Source: Nocardia sp. NBC_00565 (GTDB taxonomy: Bacteria; Actinomycetota; Actinomycetes; Mycobacteriales; Mycobacteriaceae). From it: a DNA stretch of 64,000 bases. Within the stretch, counting starts at the first letter, position 1, and every line of letters starts with the position of its first letter. The stretch covers positions 1,736,001 through 1,800,000 of the forward strand of contig NZ_CP107785.1 in assembly GCF_036345915.1 (NCBI RefSeq), read 5' to 3'. Under the pieces are notes generated by a model, which was given only the letters and a program-made list of their open reading frames with translations, searched no databases and was not told where the DNA came from. Below are positions 31,288-39,892 of the stretch, one piece after another. Position numbers and translations under genes: made by a program.

Positions 31288-33528
31288 CTAGTGGGCTCGG
31301 CCCGCGGCGGCCTCGTCGGCGCGGCTCAGGCCGCACAGACCGATGAGGTCTTCGTGCAATTCGAACCACACCGTGTGATAGCTGTCCATGATCGGCCGGG
31401 CCACCCAGGTGTGGTCGCCGCCGTTCATCCGCTCGACGGCGCGGGCCAGGCGGTCGGTGTAGGGCGCGAGGCGGGGCGCTATGGCGCCTATGCGTTCGAC
31501 CAGCGGTGCGACGTGGTGGTGCAGCGTGGTGAGTCGCGCCAAAACGGCGGTGTCGTAGGCGTTGTCGGAGTGATCGTTCACCGTGCTCGCATCCTTCATC
31601 TGCCAGGCCGTGATGAGTTCCTTCAGCTCGGCATTGAACTCGCAGAATTCATCGTAGGCCGCCGCGATGCCGCTTCGGTCGACATCGGCGCGCTCGTGTG
31701 CCAGCAATTGGGTGAGTTGTTCGCGGCCGTGCGGTGTGAGGCGTACGCCGAGCGGTGTGCCGGCGCACAGCCCGCGCGTCACGAAATCGGCACTGCGGGA
31801 GGCGGCTTCGGTCGCGGCGATATCGAGGCTCGCGGCGACGGCATCCGGTTGTACCCGGCCCTTGATGCCGATCAGGCGGAGTATCGCGAGGTCGGGCACC
31901 TGCTCGATGGGATTGTGGCCGTCGATATCTGATGGGTGTGTCGCTGCTACCAGTGGTCGTGACACGTCGGCATCGGAATGTGTTGCTGCTGCCGGGGCTT
32001 CGGTTCGATCGCGCTCGGCGAGGAACTCGGGTAGTCCGGCGGCGTCGATCCGCGCCCACTCGGCGAGGCGATCGATATCCTCGATTACCGCGGCCTCCAC
32101 CGCCTTTCCGGTCAGCTGTCCCGGCCAGACGGTGCCGGCGCCGCCGTCGACGGTGACGACGCTACCGGCCAGCGCCTCGACCACCCCTGGGCCGCAGCCG
32201 ACTACGCACGGGCGGCCCAATTCGCGGCTCACCAGCGCGGCATGCGAAGTGGCGCCGCCGAGTTCGGTGATGATGGCCCGGGCCGCGATCATGCCGTGCA
32301 GATCGTCCGGGCTGGTGGTCGGGCGCACCAAGATCACGTGCTCGCCTGCGGCGGAACGGGTTTCGGCCACATCCGGATCGGTGACCACGACACCGGAGGC
32401 GAGGCCGGGACAGGCGGATTCGCCGTGGGCGAGCGGGCTCAGTCCGGTGTTGTCGCCGGAGGCGGGGCGCAGGACCGTCCGCAGTTGGTCGACGCTGACC
32501 CGGCGCAATGCCTCGTTCGCATCGATGAGGCCCTCGTCGACCATCGCGACGGCAGCGCGAACCGCCGCGCGCGCCGAGCGTTTCGCCGGCCGCGACTGCA
32601 ACAACCACAACCGGCCGGACTCGACCGTGAACTCGATGTCCTGAATATCGCGGCCGTCGCGCTCGAGCAGTTCGGCGGCGGCTAGCAATTCCCGGTGCAC
32701 GGCGGGCTGCGTCGCCGCGAGGTCGTCCAGCGGTCGCGGGGTGGTGCGCCCGGAGACGACATCTTCGCCCTGCCCACCGATCAACCACTCGCCGAAGACC
32801 GGACCTTCACCGGTATTCGGGTTTCGGCTGAACAGCACGCCTGTCCCGGAGTGCGCGTCCAGATTGCCGAACACCATGGCCTGCACCGTCACCGCCGTAC
32901 CGAGCGCATCGGAGACTCCTCTGCTGCGCCGATAGGTCTTGGCGCGCGCGGAATCCCACGACCGGAATACCGCGGTGATGGCGCCGCGCAACTGCTGCCA
33001 CGGATCCTCGGGCACAACGCCATTCGGATCGCCGAGCACGATCTCGCGGTATTGGGTGACGAATCTGCGCCGAGTATCGCGGGCATACCCCGGATTTCGG
33101 GTCTCATCGGTCAATGCCCGCTCGACCGCATCGTTGATCCCCAAATTCAGGACGGTATCCATCATCCCCGGCATGCTCACCGCGGCCCCGGAGCGCACCG
33201 ACACCAGCAGCGGCCGCTGCCCCGCCCCGAACCGCCGCCCCGTCCCACGCTCCAGTGCCGCGATACCCGCCTGCACCCCGGCCCAGATCTGCGCCCCGAG
33301 TACTCCGCTGGCACCGAACTCGGCCCAGGCCTCGGTGGTCAGCGCGAACGCCGGCGGCACCGGAAGTCCCAGCGCCCGCATGTGATCGACACTCCACGCC
33401 TTACCGCCGATCCGCTCCCGCGAAAGTCCGCACGCCCCATCGAGTTCGGCGACGGACCCATGCCGATCAGAACCGAGGCCCCCGAAGACGGCACCCGGTC
33501 GCTCCACCGGCTCCACTCCGATCGTCAT
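31288..33528 (-). CDS. PPDK-like phosphotransferase lacking the PEP/pyruvate barrel, with C-terminal wHTH-like domain
   Basis: A 746-aa protein, ATG 33528 with GAGGAG. Residues 30-320 form the ATP-grasp nucleotide-binding part of pyruvate phosphate dikinase (RERIGGKAWSVDHM, VSVRSGAAVSMPGMMDTVLN, DIQDIEFTVESGRLWLLQSR). The phosphohistidine swivelling domain follows, with GGATSHAALVSRELGRPC (His429). True PPDK then has a ~350-residue TIM barrel; it is absent. Instead residues 546-612 read like a MarR-type winged helix (LRLIGIKGRVQPDAVAASL ... VRLTPHGREQLTQLL), then a helical tail. It may phosphorylate a partner or act as a regulatory phosphotransferase, as proposed for truncated mycobacterial PpdK. 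It is first in an operon with a tyrosine phosphatase. Confidence 0.75.
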   Translation of the reverse strand: MTIGVEPVERPGAVFGGLGSDRHGSVAELDGACGLSRERIGGKAWSVDHMRALGLPVPPAFALTTEAWAEFGASGVLGAQIWAGVQAGIAALERGTGRRFGAGQRPLLVSVRSGAAVSMPGMMDTVLNLGINDAVERALTDETRNPGYARDTRRRFVTQYREIVLGDPNGVVPEDPWQQLRGAITAVFRSWDSARAKTYRRSRGVSDALGTAVTVQAMVFGNLDAHSGTGVLFSRNPNTGEGPVFGEWLIGGQGEDVVSGRTTPRPLDDLAATQPAVHRELLAAAELLERDGRDIQDIEFTVESGRLWLLQSRPAKRSARAAVRAAVAMVDEGLIDANEALRRVSVDQLRTVLRPASGDNTGLSPLAHGESACPGLASGVVVTDPDVAETRSAAGEHVILVRPTTSPDDLHGMIAARAIITELGGATSHAALVSRELGRPCVVGCGPGVVEALAGSVVTVDGGAGTVWPGQLTGKAVEAAVIEDIDRLAEWARIDAAGLPEFLAERDRTEAPAAATHSDADVSRPLVAATHPSDIDGHNPIEQVPDLAILRLIGIKGRVQPDAVAASLDIAATEAASRSADFVTRGLCAGTPLGVRLTPHGREQLTQLLAHERADVDRSGIAAAYDEFCEFNAELKELITAWQMKDASTVNDHSDNAYDTAVLARLTTLHHHVAPLVERIGAIAPRLAPYTDRLARAVERMNGGDHTWVARPIMDSYHTVWFELHEDLIGLCGLSRADEAAAGRAH

Positions 33529-33750
33529 AGCACTCCTCACATTGTCGAAAGCCACCGCACCGCAGGTGACAAGGGCCGATTACCGCTGCGCCGGACCCGA
33601 GCCCAGCCCTCCGATCGCCCTGCGAATAACCCCCGCCTCTCAGCCTGCCGTCCCGCGCCGCCGCGGCGTACTGGACGTCCCGGTCAGCAGGATGTGTCGC
33701 GGCGACTGGCTCAGCAGACCGGCTCCAACTCTTGAGGTAGTCAGCCTCTT

Positions 33751-33776
33751 TGACTATATTAGTCAGTGAAGCTGAC
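33751..33776. promoter_or_regulatory. Overlapping palindromes upstream of the MDMPI gene
   Basis: TGACTA-TAT-TAGTCA (33751-33765) is a perfect 15-bp palindrome overlapping GTCAG-TGAAG-CTGAC (33762-33776). Both lie 22-47 bases before the GTG start and probably cover the -10 region, as expected of a repressor site. The divergent PPDK-like gene starts 220 bp away. Confidence 0.5.
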
Positions 33777-33797
33777 CAAATATCAGGGAGGTCGACC

Positions 33798-34445
33798 GTG
33801 GACCGGGATGTGCAGTGGCGGGTTATCGAGCAGCAGCGACGGGCAGTCGCGGACGTGCTGGCAGGGCTCGAGCCGTGGGAGTGGGAGGTGCCGTCGCTCT
33901 GTGCCGGATGGCGGATTCGGGATGTGGCCGCGCATATCGCGTTGGCGCCGCAGCCGCCCGGTCCGGTGGCGATGGTTCGGGAGGGGATGCGGGCGCGCGG
34001 GCGGTTTCATCGCATGAACCACGACGTCGCCGTGCGCTATGCCGAGGCGGGACATGATCTCGTCGATGAGATCCGGGCGCATGCGGGCTCGCGGAAGCTG
34101 CCGGTGGTCACCAGCTATCGCAACATTCTGTTCGACATCATGGTGCACGGCCAGGACATCGCGATTCCGACTGGCAGGCAGATCGAGCTTCCGGTGAAGG
34201 CCGCGGCGACGGCGGCCACCCGAGTGTGGACGATGGGCTGGGCGTTCTGGGCCAAGCAGCGGCTCAGGGGACTTCGGCTGGTCGCCACCGACGTCGACTG
34301 GGCGGTCGGAGCCGGCGGCGAGGTGCGCGGGCGCATCGCCGACCTGCTGCTACTGGCGACGGGACGCTCAGTTGTGCTGCCGCGCTTGACCGGTGCCGGC
34401 GTCGGCGAGCTGTGGACCCGGTTGTCGTATCGAAACCTGGTCTGA
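33798..34445 (+). CDS. Maleylpyruvate isomerase-family mycothiol-dependent protein
   Basis: A 215-aa DinB-fold protein. GTG 33798 has GGGAGG six bases upstream. It has the MDMPI pattern: a first helix with RRAVADVLAGLEPWEWEVPSLCAGW, then RIRDVAAHIALAP (metal-binding His, D-x-x-A-H), NILFDIMVHGQDIAIPTG (second metal His, in the H-x-x-D/E motif), and a C-terminal domain binding or mimicking sterol-carrier-like folds. Family members use mycothiol as cofactor or have unknown thiol-transfer roles. It is convergent with a steroid-type SDR. Confidence 0.8.
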   Translation: MDRDVQWRVIEQQRRAVADVLAGLEPWEWEVPSLCAGWRIRDVAAHIALAPQPPGPVAMVREGMRARGRFHRMNHDVAVRYAEAGHDLVDEIRAHAGSRKLPVVTSYRNILFDIMVHGQDIAIPTGRQIELPVKAAATAATRVWTMGWAFWAKQRLRGLRLVATDVDWAVGAGGEVRGRIADLLLLATGRSVVLPRLTGAGVGELWTRLSYRNLV

Positions 34446-34496
34446 GCGTGCACTATTCGCCTGGCCGTGCCGCGGGGTCACGGCTGGGGCGAGTCC

Positions 34497-35312
34497 TTAT
34501 ACCTCGTTCTTCATTTGTGCGGTGATGATCTTCTGGTAGCCGGAGCCGAAGATTCGTGGCAGCAAATCGATGACGCGGGCGTCGGCGCCGATGAGGATCT
34601 TGGCCTTGTCTTTTCGGATGCCGCGCAGGATGGTCTTGGCGGCGGATTCGGGCGTGGTCTTCGCGAGCCTGTCGAAATTGGCGGCCAGGGCGTCGCGGTC
34701 GCGGTCGCCGCCCGCGCGGGCCTTCCAGGCGATATCGGTTTTGATCATGCCGGGATGAACGCTGCTGACGCCGACGGGATGGCCCGCGATCCGCATCTCC
34801 TGGCGCAGCGCGTCGGTGAAGCCGCGAATACCGAATTTGGTTGCGTTGTAGGCACTCTGGCTGGGGCAGGCGGCGAGCCCGAACATGCTGGAGACATTGG
34901 CGATATGCCCGGCACCGGAGGCGATGACCTGCGGCAGAAAGGCTTTCGTGCCATACATGACGCCCCAGAAGTTGATGCCGACGATCCATTCGAAATCGTC
35001 CCAGCTCAGCTCCTCGACCGTGGCGGTCAGCGAGACACCCGCGTTGTTGACCACGAGATTGGCCGGGCCGAAGTCGGATCGGACCTCGTCGGCGTGCGCG
35101 TAGACGGCCGCGCGATCGGTGACATCGAGCCGGTAGGCGCGAGCCTTGGCCCCCTCCTGCTCGCACAGCGCGGCGGTTTCGCTGACATTGGCCAGGTTTC
35201 GCCCGGACAACGCCAATCTCGCGCCGTGGCACGCCAACTCCAGCGCCAGGGCCCGGCCGATGCCGGCGCCCGCGCCGGTGATGACGACGACCTTGTCCTC
35301 AAAGTTCTTCAC
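34497..35312 (-). CDS. Short-chain dehydrogenase, third gene of the KstD operon
   Basis: A 271-aa classical SDR with GTG start and AGGA upstream. Cofactor motif TGAGAGIGRALALELA (13-28), NNAG at about 93, catalytic Ser in NVSSMFGLAA, YxxxK as YNATKFGIRGF. The C-terminal tail (KAKILIGADARVIDLLPRIFG) resembles the subgroup associated with lipid/steroid substrates, where it may touch the membrane. It follows the second SDR by 15 bases in the kstD-SDR-SDR run. The likely role is oxidation/reduction of a hydroxy or keto group on a steroid intermediate. Confidence 0.8.
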   Translation of the reverse strand: MKNFEDKVVVITGAGAGIGRALALELACHGARLALSGRNLANVSETAALCEQEGAKARAYRLDVTDRAAVYAHADEVRSDFGPANLVVNNAGVSLTATVEELSWDDFEWIVGINFWGVMYGTKAFLPQVIASGAGHIANVSSMFGLAACPSQSAYNATKFGIRGFTDALRQEMRIAGHPVGVSSVHPGMIKTDIAWKARAGGDRDRDALAANFDRLAKTTPESAAKTILRGIRKDKAKILIGADARVIDLLPRIFGSGYQKIITAQMKNEV

Positions 35313-35327
35313 AGCAGGTGTCCTTGC

Positions 35328-36059
35328 TTATTTGGTGGTGTAGCCGCCGTCGGCGACGAATTCGGAGCCGGTGCAGAAACTGGCCTCGTCGGAGATGAGG
35401 AACAGCACGAGCCCGGCCAGCTCGCCCGGTGCGGCGGCGCGGGGGAGCGGCTGGTCGTGCACCATCGAGTGGGAGCGGTCGGAGTCGGCGGTCATCTCGG
35501 TGGCGACGACGCCGGGATGTACCGAGTTGACCCGGATTCCGTCGGCGCCGAACTCCTGGGCGGCGGCCTTGGTCATCCCGCGCACCGCCCATTTGGACGC
35601 GACGTAGCCGAGGATATTGCTGAAGGCGATGATGCCGCCGATCGAGGAGATATTGACGATCGAGCCGCCGCCCGCCCGGCGCATCGACGGCACAACGGTT
35701 TTCATGCCGAGGAACACCCCGACCTGGTTCACATCGATCACCCGTCGGTAGTCCGCTTCGGCGAGCTGCTCGATCGGGTCGACGTGCACGATGCCCGCGT
35801 TGTTGACCAGTCCGGAGACCGGACCGAAAATCCGCTCGGCCTCGGCGACCACTGTCTCCCACGATGATTCGTCGGTGACGTCGTGGGGGAGGAACACCGC
35901 ATCGTCGCCGAGTTCGGCGGCAACCGCCTTGCCCTCGTCGATGAGCACATCCGCCACGACCACCGCCGCGCCCTCGGCGACCAGGCGACGGGCGAACGCC
36001 GCGCCCATTCCGCGCGCACCGCCGGATACGATCACGGTTTTGCCCTTGACTCTGTCCAC
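35328..36059 (-). CDS. 3-alpha(20-beta)-hydroxysteroid dehydrogenase-like SDR
   Basis: A 243-aa SDR. GTG 36059 is preferred because GAGGAG precedes it; longer in-frame extensions read into the KstD gene. Motifs: SGGARGMGAAFARRLVAEG for cofactor, NNAG in LVNNAGIVHVD, catalytic Ser in NISSIGG, YVASKWAVRGM with Tyr/Lys, and a VHPGVVATEM after the active site. This pattern is that of bacterial 3-alpha,20-beta-HSD and of a second SDR in this window (39.1 kb). It follows kstD by 10 bases, consistent with steroid alcohol/ketone conversion in the same pathway. Confidence 0.82.
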   Translation of the reverse strand: MDRVKGKTVIVSGGARGMGAAFARRLVAEGAAVVVADVLIDEGKAVAAELGDDAVFLPHDVTDESSWETVVAEAERIFGPVSGLVNNAGIVHVDPIEQLAEADYRRVIDVNQVGVFLGMKTVVPSMRRAGGGSIVNISSIGGIIAFSNILGYVASKWAVRGMTKAAAQEFGADGIRVNSVHPGVVATEMTADSDRSHSMVHDQPLPRAAAPGELAGLVLFLISDEASFCTGSEFVADGGYTTK

Positions 36060-36069
36060 GTCGTACTCC

Positions 36070-37740
36070 TCAGGAATGCTCGAGATCGGCGATGTGCTGG
36101 GCGGCGAGATAGCCGAAAACCATGGCTGGGCCGATGGTCGCGCCCGCACCGGCGTAGCTGTTGCCCATGACGGCGGCCGAATTATTGCCCGCCGCATACA
36201 ATCCCGCGATCGGCGCACCGTCGGAGCGCAGCACGCGCGAGTGCTCGTCGGTCACCAGGCCGCCCTTGGTGCCCAGATCGCCCGGCACCATCTCGACCGC
36301 GTAGAAGGGACCCTGATCGATCGGGGCCAGGCAGGGATTCGGCGTGACGGTCGGGTCGCCGTAGTAGCGGTCGTAGGCCGATTCGCCGCGGTGAAAGTCC
36401 TCGTCGCGACCGGATTGCGCGAAACCGTTGAACCGGTTCACCGTCGCGGTGAGCGCGTCGGCCGGAACACCGATCTTCGTGGCGAGTTCGGCCAGCGAAT
36501 CGGCCTTCTTGATGATGCCCGCGTCGAAATACTTCTGCGGGATGGCCTGTTTCGGGAAGGTGCCCAGGAACAGGTACCGGTCACGGAAGCGCTGATCCAT
36601 GATGAAATGCGCGGGCACATGGCCGATGCCCTGCGCGTGCCGCTCGTACATGGTGTGCACCACATCGACGTAACTGGCCGATTCGTTGGTGAACCGCTCG
36701 CCCGCGTCGTTGACCATGATCGCGCCCGGCTGGGAGCGCTCGGCCAGGCAGAAGAACGGCGGTCCGTCGGGATTGCGCACCGAGGGGCCCCACCACGCGT
36801 CGTCCATCAGATCCAGCGCGGCGCCGAGCTTTTCACCGGCACGAATGCCGTCGCCGACGTTCTCGGTCGCGCCGACGGTCCAGTCGGTGCTGACCGGCCC
36901 GGTGAAGTATTGCTCGCGCATCGCCAGGTTGTGCTCGAAACCGCCGGCGGCGAGCACCACACCACGACGCGCGCTGATGGTGATCGGCGCACCATCGCGT
37001 TCGGCGCGCACCCCGACAACTACGCCGTCGGCGGTAATGAGTTCGGTGAGCGGCGTATTCAGCCACACCGGCACCCCAGCGTTGCGCAGTGCCAGCCACA
37101 GCCGAGCCACCAGGGCCTTACCCAGGCTCAGTGGGATTCGACCACGGATCCGGTTCAGCACGGCTTTCGCGCCGACTTTCATCGCCGTGCGCTTACCCTT
37201 CCAAGTGCGCGCGATCATATTCAGATCGTGGAAGTCGCTGACGGTGAACGCGATTCCCTTCGGCCCGGACATGGTGGGCCGGTTGATGAGCTCCAGGTCC
37301 TTGCCCAGCAGGCGGCCGTCGATGATGGCGGGTTCGATACTGCGGCCCTGTGCGAGCCCGCCCGGCAGTTCGGGGTGATAGTCGGAATAGCCACGGTCGT
37401 AGACGAATTGGAGATGGTTGGTGCGCGCGCCGAGGTAGGTCATCATGCGCGGGCCGTTGTCCAGGAACGCGTCCTGCTTTTCCTGCGGGACACGTTCGCC
37501 GACAACGGATTTCAGATAGACCCGGGCCAGGTCCGGACTGTCGGGCACGCCCTCGCGCACCAGCACCGGATTATTCGGAATCCATACGCCGCCGCCGGAG
37601 CGCGCGGTGGAGCCGCCGAAACTGCCGCTCTTTTCGATGAGCACCACCGACAGCCCGCGGTAGGCGGCGGTGAGCGCCGCGGTCATACCGGCGGCGCCCG
37701 AGCCGACGACCACGACGTCGTAGCTGTACTCCTGGGACAT
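36070..37740 (-). CDS. kstD: 3-ketosteroid delta-1-dehydrogenase
   Basis: FAD enzyme that introduces the C1-C2 double bond into the steroid A ring, a step needed for ring opening. The 556-aa sequence starts EYSYDVVVVGSGAAGMTAAL with the FAD dinucleotide fold, then FGGSTARSGGGVWIPNN typical of KstD. It ends AVMGNSYAGAGATIGPAMVFGY, which matches the KstD signature with the active-site Tyr. Length and domain order are normal. It starts an operon with two SDRs. The divergent LLM-monooxygenase operon begins 200 bp away with a shared operator motif in between. It could alternatively act on a related terpenoid ketone. Confidence 0.88.
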   Translation of the reverse strand: MSQEYSYDVVVVGSGAAGMTAALTAAYRGLSVVLIEKSGSFGGSTARSGGGVWIPNNPVLVREGVPDSPDLARVYLKSVVGERVPQEKQDAFLDNGPRMMTYLGARTNHLQFVYDRGYSDYHPELPGGLAQGRSIEPAIIDGRLLGKDLELINRPTMSGPKGIAFTVSDFHDLNMIARTWKGKRTAMKVGAKAVLNRIRGRIPLSLGKALVARLWLALRNAGVPVWLNTPLTELITADGVVVGVRAERDGAPITISARRGVVLAAGGFEHNLAMREQYFTGPVSTDWTVGATENVGDGIRAGEKLGAALDLMDDAWWGPSVRNPDGPPFFCLAERSQPGAIMVNDAGERFTNESASYVDVVHTMYERHAQGIGHVPAHFIMDQRFRDRYLFLGTFPKQAIPQKYFDAGIIKKADSLAELATKIGVPADALTATVNRFNGFAQSGRDEDFHRGESAYDRYYGDPTVTPNPCLAPIDQGPFYAVEMVPGDLGTKGGLVTDEHSRVLRSDGAPIAGLYAAGNNSAAVMGNSYAGAGATIGPAMVFGYLAAQHIADLEHS

Positions 37741-37852
37741 CTGGCTCTCTCTTCTCTCTAGTAGTGCTTCTTCGACGCTATGGGCGCGACGGTGGCACGA
37801 GCGGGGGCAGTCTCATCCACCGAGACACGTACCTGACCTCAACGAGAGCATC

Positions 37853-37873
37853 GGAAATATTTCTACTAGGCAT
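37853..37873. promoter_or_regulatory. Operator-like motif C (kstD / LLM monooxygenase divergent promoter)
   Basis: On the minus strand this reads CCTAGTAGAAATATTTC, containing the palindrome GAAATATTTC. It matches the site at 57251-57271 (CCTAATCGAAATACTTC) at 14 of 17 positions and the 12-mer CTAGTAGAAATA at 60 kb exactly. It lies between the two divergent catabolic operons. Confidence 0.55.
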
Positions 37874-37937
37874 AGTGAAATCGGGGATGGCAGCCGGCGG
37901 AGCCGGCGGGGTGGGAACAACACAGTGGAGGCAGTGC

Positions 37938-39065
37938 ATGAAGTTCTCGATGATCTTCGAGGCGCAGATGACCAACCCGTCGGCCGATCACGAACGGCAG
38001 GTGTTGCGCGACTGTGTCGAGCAGGCGGTGCTGGCCGAGGAGATGGGTTTCGACACCGTCTGGGCGGTCGAGCATCACGGCTTGAAGTGGTACGCGCATA
38101 TGAGCGCCCCGGAGATCTTCCTGACCTGGGTGGCCGCGCGCACCGAGCGGATCCGCATCGGCCACGGCGTGGTCTGCATGCCGTTCAACTTCAACCATCC
38201 GGTGCGCGCGGCCGAACGCGCGGCCATGCTCGACGTGCTCTCCAACGGCCGGGTGAACCTCGGCGCCGGCCGCGGCGCGACCCCGCAGGAAACCTCCATG
38301 TGCGGCGTCGACCCCGCGCGCACCTACCAGGAGGTCGAGGAGTCGCTGCGGATCATCGGCAAGGCCTGGCAGGATCCGGAGGGCGAATTCGAGTGGCACG
38401 GTGAGCTACTCGATATCGATCCGCATCCGATGCTGCCGCGCCCGGTGCAGCTACCGCACCCACCGCTGTTCATGGCGTGCACCAAGAAGGACACCCTCAA
38501 ACTTGCTGCCGACTATGGAATCGGCGCGCTGGTACTGGGTTTCGCGGGCGTCGAGGAGATCGCCGAACTGCGCCGCACCTACGACGCGGCCATTGCCGAG
38601 CGCACCGGGGAAAAGTTCGTCTCCACCGTGGTCAACGACCACTTCGCGGCGCTGTGCCCGACGATCGTGCTCGACGACCGGGATAAGGCCCAGCAGATCG
38701 GCGCACGCGGACAGCGCTTCTTCGCCCAGTCCATCAAGCACTGGTACGGTGCCGGCCCGGTCCCGGACGAGGCCGTCGATCCGACCGTCGACGAGGTAGC
38801 CAAGATTCGCGCGGCCGCCGACGAGCATGTCGCCTACCTGCACGAGGCGAAGATCCCGGTACAGGCCGGAGCCACTTCGGTTTTCCATGCCGAGCACGCC
38901 TACGGCAGTCCGGAGGACGCCATCGCCTACGTCGAGCGGCTGCAGGCGGCGGGCGCCGACGAGATTCTGTGCCTGATCCAGATGGGCACGGTCCCACAGG
39001 AGGCGTGCCTGGAGACCATTCGGCACTGGGGCGAGAAGGTCATCCCGCATTTCCGCAACAGCTAG
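37938..39065 (+). CDS. LLM-class flavin-dependent monooxygenase
   Basis: A 375-aa bacterial luciferase-like TIM-barrel oxygenase; ATG 37938 with GGAGG 6 bases before. Family features: MKFSMIFEAQMTNPS start, ETAVLAEEMGFDTVWAVEHHG (substrate/flavin His), ARTERIRIGHGVVCMPFNFNHP, and MLDVLSNGRVNLGAGRG (the conserved R-GRG turn). It uses reduced FMN or F420 supplied by a partner reductase, and would hydroxylate or Baeyer-Villiger-oxidise a substrate. It heads an operon with an SDR, an esterase and a VOC protein, suggesting monooxygenation, ketone/alcohol conversion, ester hydrolysis. Confidence 0.85.
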   Translation: MKFSMIFEAQMTNPSADHERQVLRDCVEQAVLAEEMGFDTVWAVEHHGLKWYAHMSAPEIFLTWVAARTERIRIGHGVVCMPFNFNHPVRAAERAAMLDVLSNGRVNLGAGRGATPQETSMCGVDPARTYQEVEESLRIIGKAWQDPEGEFEWHGELLDIDPHPMLPRPVQLPHPPLFMACTKKDTLKLAADYGIGALVLGFAGVEEIAELRRTYDAAIAERTGEKFVSTVVNDHFAALCPTIVLDDRDKAQQIGARGQRFFAQSIKHWYGAGPVPDEAVDPTVDEVAKIRAAADEHVAYLHEAKIPVQAGATSVFHAEHAYGSPEDAIAYVERLQAAGADEILCLIQMGTVPQEACLETIRHWGEKVIPHFRNS

Positions 39066-39093
39066 GCACAAGTGAATCAGCAAGGAGCAGAAC

Positions 39094-39882
39094 ATGATTG
39101 ATCTGACCGGCAAGGTCGCGCTGATCACCGGTGCCGCCCGGGGCCAGGGTGCCGAGGAAGCTCGGCTGTTCGCCGCGGCGGGCGCGAGCGTGGTGCTCAC
39201 CGATGTGCTCGAAACCGAGGGCAAGGCTGTCGCCGAATCCATCGGTGCCGCCGCGCGTTTCGTACGTCATGATGTGAGCAGCGCCGACGACTGGACCGCC
39301 GCGGTGCAGACTGCGGTGAGCGAATTCGGCAAGCTCGATGTCCTGGTGAACAACGCGGCGATCTACACCGCGAAAGCGCTCACCGATACCACCGTTGAAG
39401 AGCTGGAACGCATTCTGCGGATCAATCTGGTCGGCTCGTTCATCGGCATGCGTTCGGTTGTTGCCCCGATGGTGGCGGCAGGCGGCGGCTCGATCGTCAA
39501 CATCTCGTCACAGGCCGGATTGCAAGGGCTGATGGGGCATTCGGCTTATGGTGCCTCGAAGTGGGCATTGCGAGGGCTGACCAAGACGGCGGCGCTGGAG
39601 TTCGGTCCCGCTGGGATCCGGGTCAATTCGGTGCATCCCGGTCCCATCGCCACCCCGATGATCGGCCATCTCGGACTCACCACCGGACCGGGCAGCTTCC
39701 CCGCGCTGCCGCTGGGGCGGGTCGGCCTGCCGTCCGAGGTGGCGGATCTGGTGGCCTTCCTGGCCTCCGACGCGTCGGCGTTCATCACCGGTGCGGAGTT
39801 GGCCATCGACGGCGGATTGTCCGCGGGACAGTTCGTTCCGCCGGGCTCGCTGCCGCCGGTCGGCGCCGCGGGCGAGGCATGA
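39094..39882 (+). CDS. 3-alpha(20-beta)-hydroxysteroid dehydrogenase-like SDR
   Basis: A 262-aa SDR with ATG after AAGGAG. Cofactor loop TGAARGQGAEEARLFAAAG, NNAA in LVNNAAIYTAK, Ser in NISSQAGLQG, YGASKWALRGL catalytic Tyr/Lys, then VHPGPIATPM. It resembles the SDR at 35.3 kb and the 3-alpha,20-beta-HSD group. It is second gene of the LLM-monooxygenase operon (29-bp gap), and 11 bp before the esterase. Confidence 0.85.
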   Translation: MIDLTGKVALITGAARGQGAEEARLFAAAGASVVLTDVLETEGKAVAESIGAAARFVRHDVSSADDWTAAVQTAVSEFGKLDVLVNNAAIYTAKALTDTTVEELERILRINLVGSFIGMRSVVAPMVAAGGGSIVNISSQAGLQGLMGHSAYGASKWALRGLTKTAALEFGPAGIRVNSVHPGPIATPMIGHLGLTTGPGSFPALPLGRVGLPSEVADLVAFLASDASAFITGAELAIDGGLSAGQFVPPGSLPPVGAAGEA

Positions 39883-39892
39883 GGTACCGGCG

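Noticed and set aside
34464..34484. Hairpin GCCGTG/CACGGC between convergent MDMPI and SDR genes
   Set aside because: Only 6 bp with a 9-nt loop; too weak in GC-rich DNA to call a terminator.
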